A stretch of DNA of 64,000 nt. Origin: Brevibacterium ravenspurgense. GTDB taxonomy: Bacteria; Actinomycetota; Actinomycetes; Actinomycetales; Brevibacteriaceae. The stretch covers positions 186,001 to 250,000 of the forward strand of contig NZ_LQQC01000012.1 in assembly GCF_001584615.1 (NCBI RefSeq). Direction: 5' to 3'. The notes below the pieces were generated by a model. The model saw nothing but the letters and a program-made list of their open reading frames with translations. It did no database searches and was not told the DNA's origin. Within the stretch, counting starts at the first letter, position 1, and each line of letters begins with the position of its first letter. Shown here one piece after another: positions 46,312 to 54,812 of this stretch. Position numbers and translations under genes: made by a program.

Positions 46312-47073
46312 ATGACTGTGACTGCGCCGATCGTTGTCGCTTTGATCCTGGCTTTGCTTGTCGGGGTGACGATTGGGCTGTTCGGCGGTGGGGGTGGGAT
46401 TCTCACGCTGCCGATCCTGACCTATGCGGCGGGGTTCCCAACGGAGCAGGCGATTGCGATGTCGTTGTTCATTGTGGGGACAACGTCGCTGATCAGCGCG
46501 GTGCGGCATGCGTTCAGCGATCGGGTGCAGTGGAAGATCGGGACGGTTTTTGCGCTCGGTTCGATGGTGGGTTCGTTTTTCGGTGGGAAGCTGTCGGGGT
46601 ATCTGCCGGGGACTGTGCTCATGCTGATCTTCGGGACGGTGATGTTTGCTGCTGGTATCGGCATGATTCGCCGTCGCCGAGGTGACACTGTCGAACGCCG
46701 CCCCAAGGTGTGGTTGGTGGTTGTGCTGGGCACGATGATCGGTGTGATTGCCGGTCTGGTTGGCGCTGGGGGAGGGTTCCTCATTGTGCCGGCGCTCGCC
46801 CTGGTGGGCGGTTTGGGTATGAACTTTGCGGTGGCCACGAGTGTGTACATCATTGCGCTGCAGTCAGCGGCCGGTCTGCTTGGTCACTTGGGGCAGACGG
46901 AGATCCCGTGGGTGTTCACGCTGGTGTTCACGGGACTGTCGATTGTGGGTTCGATGATCGGGGCGTCGTTCATCGGCAAAGTGCCCGAAAGGAAGCTCAA
47001 GAGGGGCTTCGGTGTGTTCGTTCTGGCGATGGCGGTGTTCGTGCTGGGCGAGCAGATCCTGTCGGCGGTCTAA
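46312..47073 (+). CDS. TauE/SafE-family permease
   Basis: The 253-residue membrane protein has seven or eight segments and the two-fold repeat of the family, seen in IGLFGGGGGILTLPIL (N half) and AGLVGAGGGFLIVPALAL (C half). Members export sulfite, sulfoacetate or related anions, or have no known substrate. No sulfur metabolism genes are nearby. It begins at ATG 46312 without a strong ribosome-binding site. The Nudix gene follows after 32 bases. Confidence 0.85.
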   Translation: MTVTAPIVVALILALLVGVTIGLFGGGGGILTLPILTYAAGFPTEQAIAMSLFIVGTTSLISAVRHAFSDRVQWKIGTVFALGSMVGSFFGGKLSGYLPGTVLMLIFGTVMFAAGIGMIRRRRGDTVERRPKVWLVVVLGTMIGVIAGLVGAGGGFLIVPALALVGGLGMNFAVATSVYIIALQSAAGLLGHLGQTEIPWVFTLVFTGLSIVGSMIGASFIGKVPERKLKRGFGVFVLAMAVFVLGEQILSAV

Positions 47074-47105
47074 CTTATGTCAGTGCCTGCCGCTACTGTG
47101 TGAGC

Positions 47106-47522
47106 ATGAGCACATCAATCCGTGTCGTTGGGGCGGTCATTCACCGCGAAGGGCAAGTTTTGGCGTGCCGGCGCAAACCGGAAAAGTCTGCCGGTGGGCA
47201 GTGGGAATTCCCTGGTGGAAAAGTCGAGTCCGGGGAAGCCCCTCGGGTGGCCCTGGCTCGTGAGCTCAAGGAAGAGCTTGGATTGACCGACGCGGTAGTC
47301 GGCGACCTTGTCACGCGTGAAGTTACTCCGGTCGGCACAAACAACATCGACCTTGCCTGCTATTGGGTGACAACCTCAGCGGATATTTCTTCGAGCACGG
47401 ATCACGATGCTTTTCAGTGGCTGGCACCCGAAGACTTTGCCACTGTCACGTGGGCAAAGCCCGATCTTCCCGCTTTGCAAACGATTGAACAAAGCGGATT
47501 CCCGGTGGAAGGCCAATCATGA
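47106..47522 (+). CDS. Nudix hydrolase, MutT-like (8-oxo-dGTP diphosphatase type)
   Basis: The 138-residue protein has the Nudix box GGKVESGEAPRVALARELKE (about residues 37-56), continuing ELGL, and the MutT-like context GGQWEFPGGK. MutT enzymes clear oxidised dNTPs before they are built into DNA. The stop overlaps the start of the PLD-helicase gene by 4 bases (ATGA), so the two proteins are co-translated and may act together. The start lacks a good ribosome-binding site and may depend on the upstream message. Substrate not proven. Confidence 0.85.
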   Translation: MSTSIRVVGAVIHREGQVLACRRKPEKSAGGQWEFPGGKVESGEAPRVALARELKEELGLTDAVVGDLVTREVTPVGTNNIDLACYWVTTSADISSSTDHDAFQWLAPEDFATVTWAKPDLPALQTIEQSGFPVEGQS

Positions 47523-50500
47523 ACGTTCCGAAACTGCAGCCAGGCCTGTACGAAAGCCTTGTGACCACAGGGCTCGAGCGTGTTCTGCAAGAACATGAAA
47601 ATCGTCTCGAAAGCGATCTACGGACAATTGATGAAGCTGACCTTCCGCACGTTTTGTCGCGCTATGTTGCGCAGCAGGTCGAAGACCAACTGAAGGCATT
47701 GAATACAACGGAGCAGCGCGTTGAGTTCGTGAACACGATTCTGGCGGGCATCCGGACGCTACCAGAAGAGGGTCAGCTGTCTACGGGGCACAAGCCCAGG
47801 CAGCTAATGGGTGTGGCGAGGCCGCCTCTTCCGCCACCTACCCCTCCGAGCATTCCGTTGTCAGATGTCGCACTTCTGACGAACGCTTCGAGCGATCCCA
47901 GTCTGGGCCCCGTAATTACAAGCGAAATGCAGAGTGCAGATCGGGTCGACATCATCATGTCGTTCATCAAGTGGTCAGGCATTCGTGTTATTCACGATCA
48001 GCTGCTCGATCTGCGGCGCAGGGGAGTACCGGTGCGGGTACTCACAACCTCCTATATGGGTGCCACTGAAAAGAAAGCGCTCGACTTCCTGGTCAAGAAC
48101 TGCGGGGCCGAAGTCCACATCAGCTACGACAACAAGACAACCCGGCTGCATGCCAAGGCATGGATTTTCCACCGGAACACGGGTTATGACACTGCGTACA
48201 TCGGAAGCTCAAACTTGAGCCATGCGGCAATGGTTGATGGCCTCGAATGGAATGTTCGCGCCTCGCGGGTACAAACACCGGAACTGGTCGAAAAGTTCGA
48301 AGCAACCTTTGAAAGCTACTGGCAGTCGCCGACGTTCGAACCGTACGATCCAGAAGCTGACGGTGAACGCCTCGAAAAGGCACTCAACGAAAGCTCAACG
48401 AATAAAACTCCTACTTCGCTGTTGGCTAGTTCGCTCGACGTGCGCCCCTACCCGCACCAAGCCATCATTCTGGATGACCTCCAACACGAGCGCCAGGTTT
48501 TGGACATTCACAAGAACCTCGTGGTGGCTGCAACTGGTACGGGTAAAACCGTGGTTGCGGCGTTGGACTACCGCCGTTTGTGTCAGGACACCGACGGACC
48601 GCGTCCACGCTTGCTGTTCATTGCTCACCGGCAAGAAATTCTCGAACAATCCCTACGGACCTTCCGCGATGTCTTGGGCGATGGGTCGTTCGGTGAACTT
48701 TTCTCGAGCGGGTACCAACCCACAGCGTGGGATCATGTGTTTGCGTCGATTCAATCGTTCTCGAAAGAAGAACAACTCTCCCGCTTTGCGCCGGGACACT
48801 TTGACGTCATCATCATTGACGAATTTCATCATGGCATGGCTGATTCGTACAGCAGGCTCATCAGCCACTTCACTGAGTACCGCGAATTTCTTGGCCTTAC
48901 CGCGACCCCCGAAAGGGCGGACGGGCAGAACATTGTTGCGCACTATTTCGGCGGCCGCATCGCCAGCGAGCTCAGACTGTGGACAGCGTTAGATAACGAC
49001 CTCCTAGTGCCGTTTCACTACTTCGGGATTGCCGATGGTGTCGATGTGTCCGATGTTCAGTTCACAGCGAGTGGTTACAGTGTTTCCGGCCTGAACAAGC
49101 TATACACAGGCAATGATGCCCGTGCCCGGAAGATCATTGAGGCAACCACCGACATCGTCTCTAACACCAGCACTATGAAAGCCCTCGGCTTCTGTGTGTC
49201 TGTTGAACATGCCGAGTACATGACGCGAGTCTTTAACGAAGCTGGTATCCCATCCGAAGCTGTCACGGGACAAACACATCCAAGCATTCGGACTGAAGCC
49301 ATCGAAAAACTTGCTCGTGGCGAACTCAATTGCCTCATGGCTGTCGATATATTCAACGAAGGCTTCGACCTGCCTGCGATCGACACCATCCTCATGATGC
49401 GCCCAACCCAGTCGGCCACCATCTTTATGCAGCAGCTGGGCCGCGGCCTACGCCGCTCTCCAAACAAGTCGGTCCTTACGGTCCTCGACTTCGTTGGTCA
49501 CCAGCACAAGAATTTCCGCTTTGACATCAAACTGCGTGCGCTCACGGGTCAAGGGCGAAAGAGTCTCCAACAAGCAGCCAAGAAAGGGTTCCCGTTCCTG
49601 CCGGCGGGATCGCAGATTGTGCTCGACTCAGTGGTGCAGGAAGAGGTTGTGAGCAACCTGAAGAGTCAGCTTGACATGAAGATCGGTGCCTTCCTGGCGG
49701 ATGTTCACGAAAACTCTTCAGAGATTGAGAGACAGCAAGGCCTGCGGCTGAAGGAGTACCTCGATAGGACGGATCGCGATCTCTCAGCTGTATATAAAGC
49801 CAGCGCCAAACGCACGTACAGAGGGGTAACCGGGCCCAACTCGTGGCAGCAATATGAAGCCTGGGCCAATACGCGAGGCAGTTTTCGCCCCAGTGTTGCC
49901 GAACAGCTTCTGCTTGAGCGGATGCGCAGTTTTGTGCACGTTGATGACCCGGATAGGTTCCGCGGCTATCGGCGAGTTCTGAACGCAGACGCTGTAACAC
50001 CCGAGCTTGCGCGGGATCCGCTGGCACTCATGTTGTACTACTCGTTCTGGCCAAGCGGGCACTCGGAGGGCATTGAAGCAGGACTCGAACACCTCCTGCG
50101 TGCTGATTATGTGCGTGACGAACTGGACCAGATCATCGAGTTCCAAGAGTCCCGTTCGCGGGTGGTCCCGCAACCCCTAAGTGGTGGTCTGGACACTCAC
50201 CCGATCCGCAGTCACGCAACGTACTCACGTGAAGAGTTGTTTGCCGGCCTGGGTGTGGGATCACTCAACAGCGAAAAACCCGGCAGTATCCGCGAAGGCG
50301 TCAAATGGGTTCCCGAACTGAAAACCGACATCCTTCTGGTGACCCTGAACAAGTCGGCAGCTGACTATTCGCCAAGCACCATGTACCGCGACTACGCGTT
50401 GACGGAAACGCTTTTCCACTGGGAATCACAGAGCTTGACGAGGGCTGAGTCACCCACTGGACAGAGGTACATCAACCACGAACGTGATGGTTCGAACGTC

Positions 50501-50671
50501 GTGCTGTTTGTGCGTGAATCCAAGGTCGGTGAGATCGGAACCGAACCGTACACCTGCCTGGGTAATGCGCGGTATGTCAGTCACGAGAGCGAAAAACCCA
50601 TGCAGATCGTGTGGGAACTTGAACGACCAATGCCAGCGCGGCTGTTCGAAGCTGCCAAGGCGGTTCAATAA
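47519..50671 (+). CDS. PLD nuclease-SF2 helicase-DUF3427 protein
   Basis: The 1050-residue protein starts with a helical region, then a phospholipase D-type nuclease domain with the HxK motif RLHAKAWIFH (His211, Lys213) and GSSN at 229-232. An SF2 helicase core follows: Walker A AATGTGKT (337-344), DEFH (434-437), TATP (461-464) and the arginine-finger motif QQLGRGLRRS near 640. From about residue 700 to the end it matches the layout of DUF3427 proteins. Only one HKD half is obvious, so the nuclease would work as a dimer. The family is found beside Nudix genes and is suspected to act in DNA repair or defence, but no function is proven. Base composition looks slightly less GC-rich than its neighbours. 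Confidence 0.85.
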   Translation: MNVPKLQPGLYESLVTTGLERVLQEHENRLESDLRTIDEADLPHVLSRYVAQQVEDQLKALNTTEQRVEFVNTILAGIRTLPEEGQLSTGHKPRQLMGVARPPLPPPTPPSIPLSDVALLTNASSDPSLGPVITSEMQSADRVDIIMSFIKWSGIRVIHDQLLDLRRRGVPVRVLTTSYMGATEKKALDFLVKNCGAEVHISYDNKTTRLHAKAWIFHRNTGYDTAYIGSSNLSHAAMVDGLEWNVRASRVQTPELVEKFEATFESYWQSPTFEPYDPEADGERLEKALNESSTNKTPTSLLASSLDVRPYPHQAIILDDLQHERQVLDIHKNLVVAATGTGKTVVAALDYRRLCQDTDGPRPRLLFIAHRQEILEQSLRTFRDVLGDGSFGELFSSGYQPTAWDHVFASIQSFSKEEQLSRFAPGHFDVIIIDEFHHGMADSYSRLISHFTEYREFLGLTATPERADGQNIVAHYFGGRIASELRLWTALDNDLLVPFHYFGIADGVDVSDVQFTASGYSVSGLNKLYTGNDARARKIIEATTDIVSNTSTMKALGFCVSVEHAEYMTRVFNEAGIPSEAVTGQTHPSIRTEAIEKLARGELNCLMAVDIFNEGFDLPAIDTILMMRPTQSATIFMQQLGRGLRRSPNKSVLTVLDFVGHQHKNFRFDIKLRALTGQGRKSLQQAAKKGFPFLPAGSQIVLDSVVQEEVVSNLKSQLDMKIGAFLADVHENSSEIERQQGLRLKEYLDRTDRDLSAVYKASAKRTYRGVTGPNSWQQYEAWANTRGSFRPSVAEQLLLERMRSFVHVDDPDRFRGYRRVLNADAVTPELARDPLALMLYYSFWPSGHSEGIEAGLEHLLRADYVRDELDQIIEFQESRSRVVPQPLSGGLDTHPIRSHATYSREELFAGLGVGSLNSEKPGSIREGVKWVPELKTDILLVTLNKSAADYSPSTMYRDYALTETLFHWESQSLTRAESPTGQRYINHERDGSNVVLFVRESKVGEIGTEPYTCLGNARYVSHESEKPMQIVWELERPMPARLFEAAKAVQ

Positions 50672-50789
50672 GACCTGCCGAACAGACCGCTGCTGCAACC
50701 AGGCCGACACCTCAACGGTCCACCCAGAACCCGCCAGACCACCCAATCCTGTGCGCCAGCGCACTGTCCTTGCTAAGGTATCGGCCGTA

Positions 50790-50896
50790 CGACAGGGGAG
50801 CGCCTCGGATCAAACCTAGAGATCCGAACAAGGGCGCTGAGAGTGCGATGCCGCAGACCCTCGAACCTGCCCGGTTAGCACCGGCGAAGGAAGTCG
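50790..50896 (+). ncRNA. TPP riboswitch (thi box)
   Basis: Conserved elements appear in order: ACAGGGGAGC, CTGAGAG (50837-50843), ACCCTCGAACCTG, CCGGTTAGCACCGG and CGAAGGAAGTCG. CGAC at 50790-50793 and GTCG at 50893-50896 form the closing stem. Thiamine pyrophosphate binding would shut off the four transporter genes that follow. The switch sits 38 bases before the first start codon. Confidence 0.96.
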
Positions 50897-50911
50897 AGCA
50901 CACTCTTGACC

Positions 50912-50930
50912 CCTCCTTGCCTTGAGGAGG
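50912..50930 (+). promoter_or_regulatory. Ribosome-binding-site sequestering hairpin of the TPP riboswitch
   Basis: CCTCCT (50912-50917) can pair with AGGAGG (50925-50930), which is the ribosome-binding site of the first ECF gene, ATG at 50935. This indicates control at translation initiation rather than by a terminator; no T run is present. Confidence 0.7.
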
Positions 50931-50934
50931 ACTC

Positions 50935-51648
50935 ATGACACAGGACAACCGTGTCCAGCCCGGACACCACACCAACCCAAGCAACCCGAACACCACCTCG
51001 TCATCACAGACGAAAAACCCACAGCCGCAGAACCGCCAAACAAAAACCAGCCTGCGCTGGCGGACCGTTGACATCATCGTCACCGTGGTCATCGCAGTAG
51101 CAGTCGGCGTCATCTTCTGGGGAGTCGCCGCCATCTGGGGCGTCTTCGAACTCTGGACCGTCGCATTCCCACCGCTGGTCGGTCTGTTCGGCGGCATCTG
51201 GGTGCTCGCAGGGCCACTCGCCGGAATCATCGTCCGCAAACCCGGCGCCGCCATCATCGCCGAAACACTCGCCGCCGCCGTCGAAGCAGTACTGGGCTCC
51301 CACTTTGGCGCAAACGCAATCATCTCCGGCCTCCTGCAGGGAGCCGGCGCCGAAATCGTGTTCCTCGCCTTCCTCTACCGCAAGTGGAACCTGCCCGTCA
51401 TGCTCCTGTCCGGCCTCGGCGCAGGCGTCGCCCTGGTGGTCGGCGAAATAGTCATGTACTACGCCAAATGGGCTATGACATTCAAGGTCGTCTACGCCGT
51501 GTGCGGAATCGCCTCCAGCATTATCATTTCCGGATTGGGTGCATGGCTCCTGTGGAAGGCAATCGTGCCCACAGGCGCACTGTCAGCCTTCGCTTCCGGG
51601 CGAATGACAACCACACCCCGCCAGCACACAACCCCCAACCGCACATGA
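50935..51648 (+). CDS. ykoE: ECF transporter S component, YkoE family (copy 1)
   Basis: The 237-residue membrane protein has five or six hydrophobic segments after a 35-residue polar N-terminus. It contains the family pattern LRWRTVDIIVTVVIA, GGIWVLAGPLAGIIVRKPGA and EAVLGSHFGANAIISGLLQG. YkoE proteins bind thiamine or its hydroxymethylpyrimidine precursor and work with the YkoC/YkoD energy-coupling module. The TPP riboswitch directly upstream supports a thiamine-related substrate. A related S component follows after 14 bases. Confidence 0.9.
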   Translation: MTQDNRVQPGHHTNPSNPNTTSSSQTKNPQPQNRQTKTSLRWRTVDIIVTVVIAVAVGVIFWGVAAIWGVFELWTVAFPPLVGLFGGIWVLAGPLAGIIVRKPGAAIIAETLAAAVEAVLGSHFGANAIISGLLQGAGAEIVFLAFLYRKWNLPVMLLSGLGAGVALVVGEIVMYYAKWAMTFKVVYAVCGIASSIIISGLGAWLLWKAIVPTGALSAFASGRMTTTPRQHTTPNRT

Positions 51649-51662
51649 ACTGAAAGACCTCG

Positions 51663-52355
51663 ATGACCCACACCGCACACACCACGCCCACACGCAGCCT
51701 CACATGGCGCACCGTTGACATCATCGTCGCGGCGGTACTCGCCGTCGCACTCGGTGCCGTGTACTTCGCGTGGACGTCCCTGCGGCCCATCATCGACGTC
51801 CCGTTCAACCTCGTGTTCCCACCAACCACGGGCCTAGTCGGCGGCCTTTACCTGCTGGCCGGGCCCGTGGGGGCACTCATCATCCGCAAACCCGGCGCCG
51901 CGATCGTGTGCGAACTCATCGCCGCAGCAACCGAAGCCCTCCTGGGTTCCGTCTTCGGCCCGGTCATCCTGTTCACCGGCCTGTGCCAGGGCATCATGAC
52001 CGAACTCGTCTTCGCCCTGACCCGCTACCGCCGCTACACCCTCGGCATTTCCGTGCTCGCCGGCCTAGCACCCGCTATTTCGGTGTCCATCACCGACAAC
52101 ATCTTCTGGAACGCCGGCTGGGCCCTCGAATGGCAGCTGGTCTTCGCCGCCTGCGCCCTGGTCTCCGGACCCGTATTCGCCGGCCTGGGCGGCTGGTTCG
52201 TCTACCGCGCCATCCGCCGGACCGGAGTGCTGACCGGATTCGCATCCGGCACCGACCCGCGCCCGAGGCGCCGCCCACCTCACGCCGCCTCCTCACCCGA
52301 AGGTGCAGGTCACCGGGGGAGCCCCTCAGAAAGCGAAAGTCCCGCAGATTCGTGA
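51663..52355 (+). CDS. ECF transporter S component, YkoE family (copy 2)
   Basis: The 230-residue protein repeats the pattern of the preceding gene: LTWRTVDIIVAAVLAVALGA, GGLYLLAGPVGALIIRKPGA, EALLGSVFGPVILFTGLCQG. The two are clearly paralogues by tandem duplication, with about half of residues identical in the core by eye. Two S components sharing one energy module could bind different thiamine precursors or form a heteromer. The stop overlaps the ykoD start by 4 bases (GTGA). Confidence 0.88.
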   Translation: MTHTAHTTPTRSLTWRTVDIIVAAVLAVALGAVYFAWTSLRPIIDVPFNLVFPPTTGLVGGLYLLAGPVGALIIRKPGAAIVCELIAAATEALLGSVFGPVILFTGLCQGIMTELVFALTRYRRYTLGISVLAGLAPAISVSITDNIFWNAGWALEWQLVFAACALVSGPVFAGLGGWFVYRAIRRTGVLTGFASGTDPRPRRRPPHAASSPEGAGHRGSPSESESPADS

Positions 52356-53818
52356 CCACCACCTCGTCATCCCGACCCGCGGCAGTGTCCGCCCGCGGGT
52401 TCACTTGGTACCACTCCGGCCGTGCCGAACCGGCCGTTTCCGACCTCGACCTTGAAATCCCAGCCGGCCAGAAAGTTCTGCTGGTCGGCGGTTCCGGCGC
52501 TGGAAAATCGACGTTCCTTCACGCCGTTGCCGGTGTCCTGCCTGATGAATCCGGCGAACAGTTCGGCGAACTCCTGGTTGACGGCCTCCCACCGGACCCT
52601 GCCCGCGGAATCTCCGGGCTTGTGCTGCAAGACCCGGATTCGCAGGTGATCCTCGCCGAAGTCGGCGACGACGTGGCCTTCGGCATGGCCAATGTCGGCA
52701 TCCCCGCTGCAGACATCGCCCGCCGAATCCCCGAAGCCCTCGACATTGTTGGCCTCGACGTCCCGCTGACTCACCCGACGGCAGCCCTGTCCGGTGGGCA
52801 GAAACAGCGCCTGGCCATCGCCGGGGTCGTCGCCATGCAGCCGGGCCTGCTGGTGCTTGACGAACCCACCGCCAACCTCGACCCGGCAGCCGTCGAATCC
52901 GTGCGCGACTCCATCATCGCCGCGCAAGAAGCCACTGGCGCCACCATGCTGATCGTCGAACACCGCCTGCCGGTGTGGACCGAGCACGTCGACCGGATTG
53001 TGGTCTTGGGTCCCGGCGGTGTGCTCGCCGATGGCAGCCCCGACACCATCCTGAGCGACCAAGCCTTGCGCCCCTCACTGGAAGCGGCCGGCCTGTGGCT
53101 GCCCGACGCAGCCCTGCCCACGCCGTACGTGCCGACTGTTGGCGACGTTCTCATGACCGCCGACGGCCTGGGCGTTCAGCGTGAAAACAGCGAACCCGTC
53201 GCCGAACTGACTGCGGCGATTCACGCCGGCACAGCGCTCGCCCTGACCGGCCGCAACGGTGCCGGAAAATCCACCACCGCGCTGACCCTGGCCGGTCTGC
53301 TCAAACCCGCCTACGGCCAGCTCACCGCGGCAGACCAGCTGACCACCCTCAACGGCACAGTCCGCCCACCCAAACACAGTGACCCCTTCCGGTGGAGCTC
53401 CCGCGAACTCGTGCCCCGCATCGGCATGGTGTTCCAAGAACCCGAACACCAATTCCTGCGGCCAACTGTGCTTGACGAACTGCGGTTTGGCCCACAGCGA
53501 GCCGGCTGGGATCCCCAAGCGGCAGACGACCGCGCCGAACAGCTCCTTGCCGCACTGCGGCTAGAACACTTGGCTGACATCCATCCGCAGCAGCTCTCCG
53601 GCGGTGAAAAGCGCCGCCTGTCAGTGGCCGCAATGCTCGCTGCCCGGCCGCGCATCCTCATCATCGACGAACCCACTTTCGGCCAAGACGCCCGCACGTG
53701 GCGAGCGCTCGCCGAACTCGTCATCGACGAACTGCGCGCCGGCCAAGCAGTCGTGACCGTCAGCCACGACGAACCCTTCATCGACACCCTGGGGGCGGTG
53801 CGCTGTGAATTCGCCTGA
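52352..53818 (+). CDS. ykoD: ECF transporter ATPase with two fused ABC domains (YkoD)
   Basis: The 488-residue cytoplasmic protein holds two complete ATP-binding cassettes. Domain 1 has Walker A GGSGAGKST (about residues 46-54), signature LSGGQKQRLA and Walker B LLVLDEPTANLD. Domain 2 has GRNGAGKST, LSGGEKRRLS and ILIIDEPTFGQD. All catalytic residues are present in both. GTG at 52352 overlaps the preceding stop. The frame stays open upstream but that is an out-of-frame reading of the second S component. Its end overlaps the T component gene by 14 bases. Confidence 0.93.
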   Translation: MTTTSSSRPAAVSARGFTWYHSGRAEPAVSDLDLEIPAGQKVLLVGGSGAGKSTFLHAVAGVLPDESGEQFGELLVDGLPPDPARGISGLVLQDPDSQVILAEVGDDVAFGMANVGIPAADIARRIPEALDIVGLDVPLTHPTAALSGGQKQRLAIAGVVAMQPGLLVLDEPTANLDPAAVESVRDSIIAAQEATGATMLIVEHRLPVWTEHVDRIVVLGPGGVLADGSPDTILSDQALRPSLEAAGLWLPDAALPTPYVPTVGDVLMTADGLGVQRENSEPVAELTAAIHAGTALALTGRNGAGKSTTALTLAGLLKPAYGQLTAADQLTTLNGTVRPPKHSDPFRWSSRELVPRIGMVFQEPEHQFLRPTVLDELRFGPQRAGWDPQAADDRAEQLLAALRLEHLADIHPQQLSGGEKRRLSVAAMLAARPRILIIDEPTFGQDARTWRALAELVIDELRAGQAVVTVSHDEPFIDTLGAVRCEFA

Positions 53819-54719
53819 CAACACTCCAAACACCACCGCCCAGCCGACCCCAGCACCCGGTGAGGGTGCGGCGGGCAGCCAGGCTGCGCCTCGTGCCGTG
53901 ATCCTGCCCCGCTCAGCAGCCCCCGTGCAGGTGGATCTGCTGGTGCCCATCCGCCGGCGCACCGCCTTTCTGCGCGCCAACCCGCTGTCGAAGATGGCGC
54001 TCGCGTTCATCCTCATGTGCGGTGTGCTGTTCAGCATCGACATCGTCAGCGCATCCGTCATGCTGGCCCTGCAGGTGCTCCTGTTGCCGTTGACGGGCCT
54101 GCGGATCGGCGCGATGCTCAAACGCCTGTGGTTCCTGCCCGGCGCGGCCCTCATCGCCGCCTGGGCCACAACAATCCTGGCGGAGAAAACCGGCGACGTG
54201 CTGGTGCACATCGGCCCGCTGCTCATCACCACCGGATCGCTGGCATCCGGTACCGCAATCGGCGTGCGCGTGCTGGCGCTCGCCCTGCCCGGAATCGCCA
54301 TCGCATCGACCGTCGACCCCACCGACCTCGCCGACGCACTCGTGCAGAAGCTGCACCTGCCGGAGCGGTTCGTCATGTCAGCGCTCGCCGCCACTCGCCT
54401 GGTCACGCTGTTCACGGCCGAATGGCAGACGCTGTCCTTTGCCCGCCGCGCCCGAGGTGTCGGCCCCGACACGCTCCTGCGCCGGCTTGGGGGAGTGGTT
54501 CCGGTGGCATTTGCGCTGCTCGTCCAGGCAATCCGCCGCGGTACCCGCCTGGCGATGGCCATGGAGGGCAGGGGTTTTGGCACCAGCCGTCGTACCCAGC
54601 TGCGCCAGTCGCGCTTTCATCCGCGGGACGCAGTGATTGTTGTGGTTGGGGTTCTTATGAGTGTTGCAGCCATTGGAGCGGCCGTCGCGGCAGGGACGTG
54701 GAGTCTGATCCTCACGTGA
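53805..54719 (+). CDS. ykoC: ECF transporter T component (YkoC)
   Basis: The 304-residue protein is the transmembrane coupling subunit. A polar 55-residue N-terminus leads to LRANPLSKMALAFILMCGVL and several further membrane segments. The Ala-Arg-Gly coupling helix motif is visible as FARRARGVGPD, and AMEGRGFGTSRRTQ follows. It completes the riboswitch-controlled unit S-S-A-A-T. It starts at GTG inside the ykoD end. Confidence 0.9.
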   Translation: MNSPDNTPNTTAQPTPAPGEGAAGSQAAPRAVILPRSAAPVQVDLLVPIRRRTAFLRANPLSKMALAFILMCGVLFSIDIVSASVMLALQVLLLPLTGLRIGAMLKRLWFLPGAALIAAWATTILAEKTGDVLVHIGPLLITTGSLASGTAIGVRVLALALPGIAIASTVDPTDLADALVQKLHLPERFVMSALAATRLVTLFTAEWQTLSFARRARGVGPDTLLRRLGGVVPVAFALLVQAIRRGTRLAMAMEGRGFGTSRRTQLRQSRFHPRDAVIVVVGVLMSVAAIGAAVAAGTWSLILT

Positions 54720-54812
54720 GGCGGCTTCGCCAGTGCCAGAGGTTGCCGTTCGCGGCCGGGGTGACCGGCGGCTGCGGCTGACCGAGCCTGCGATCACTGG
54801 AAGAATGAGCGT

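Noticed and set aside
51770..52351. Upstream extension of the YkoD reading frame
   Set aside because: It is an out-of-frame reading of the second S-component gene, rich in Arg and Pro. GTG 52352 overlaps the previous stop in the usual coupled way.
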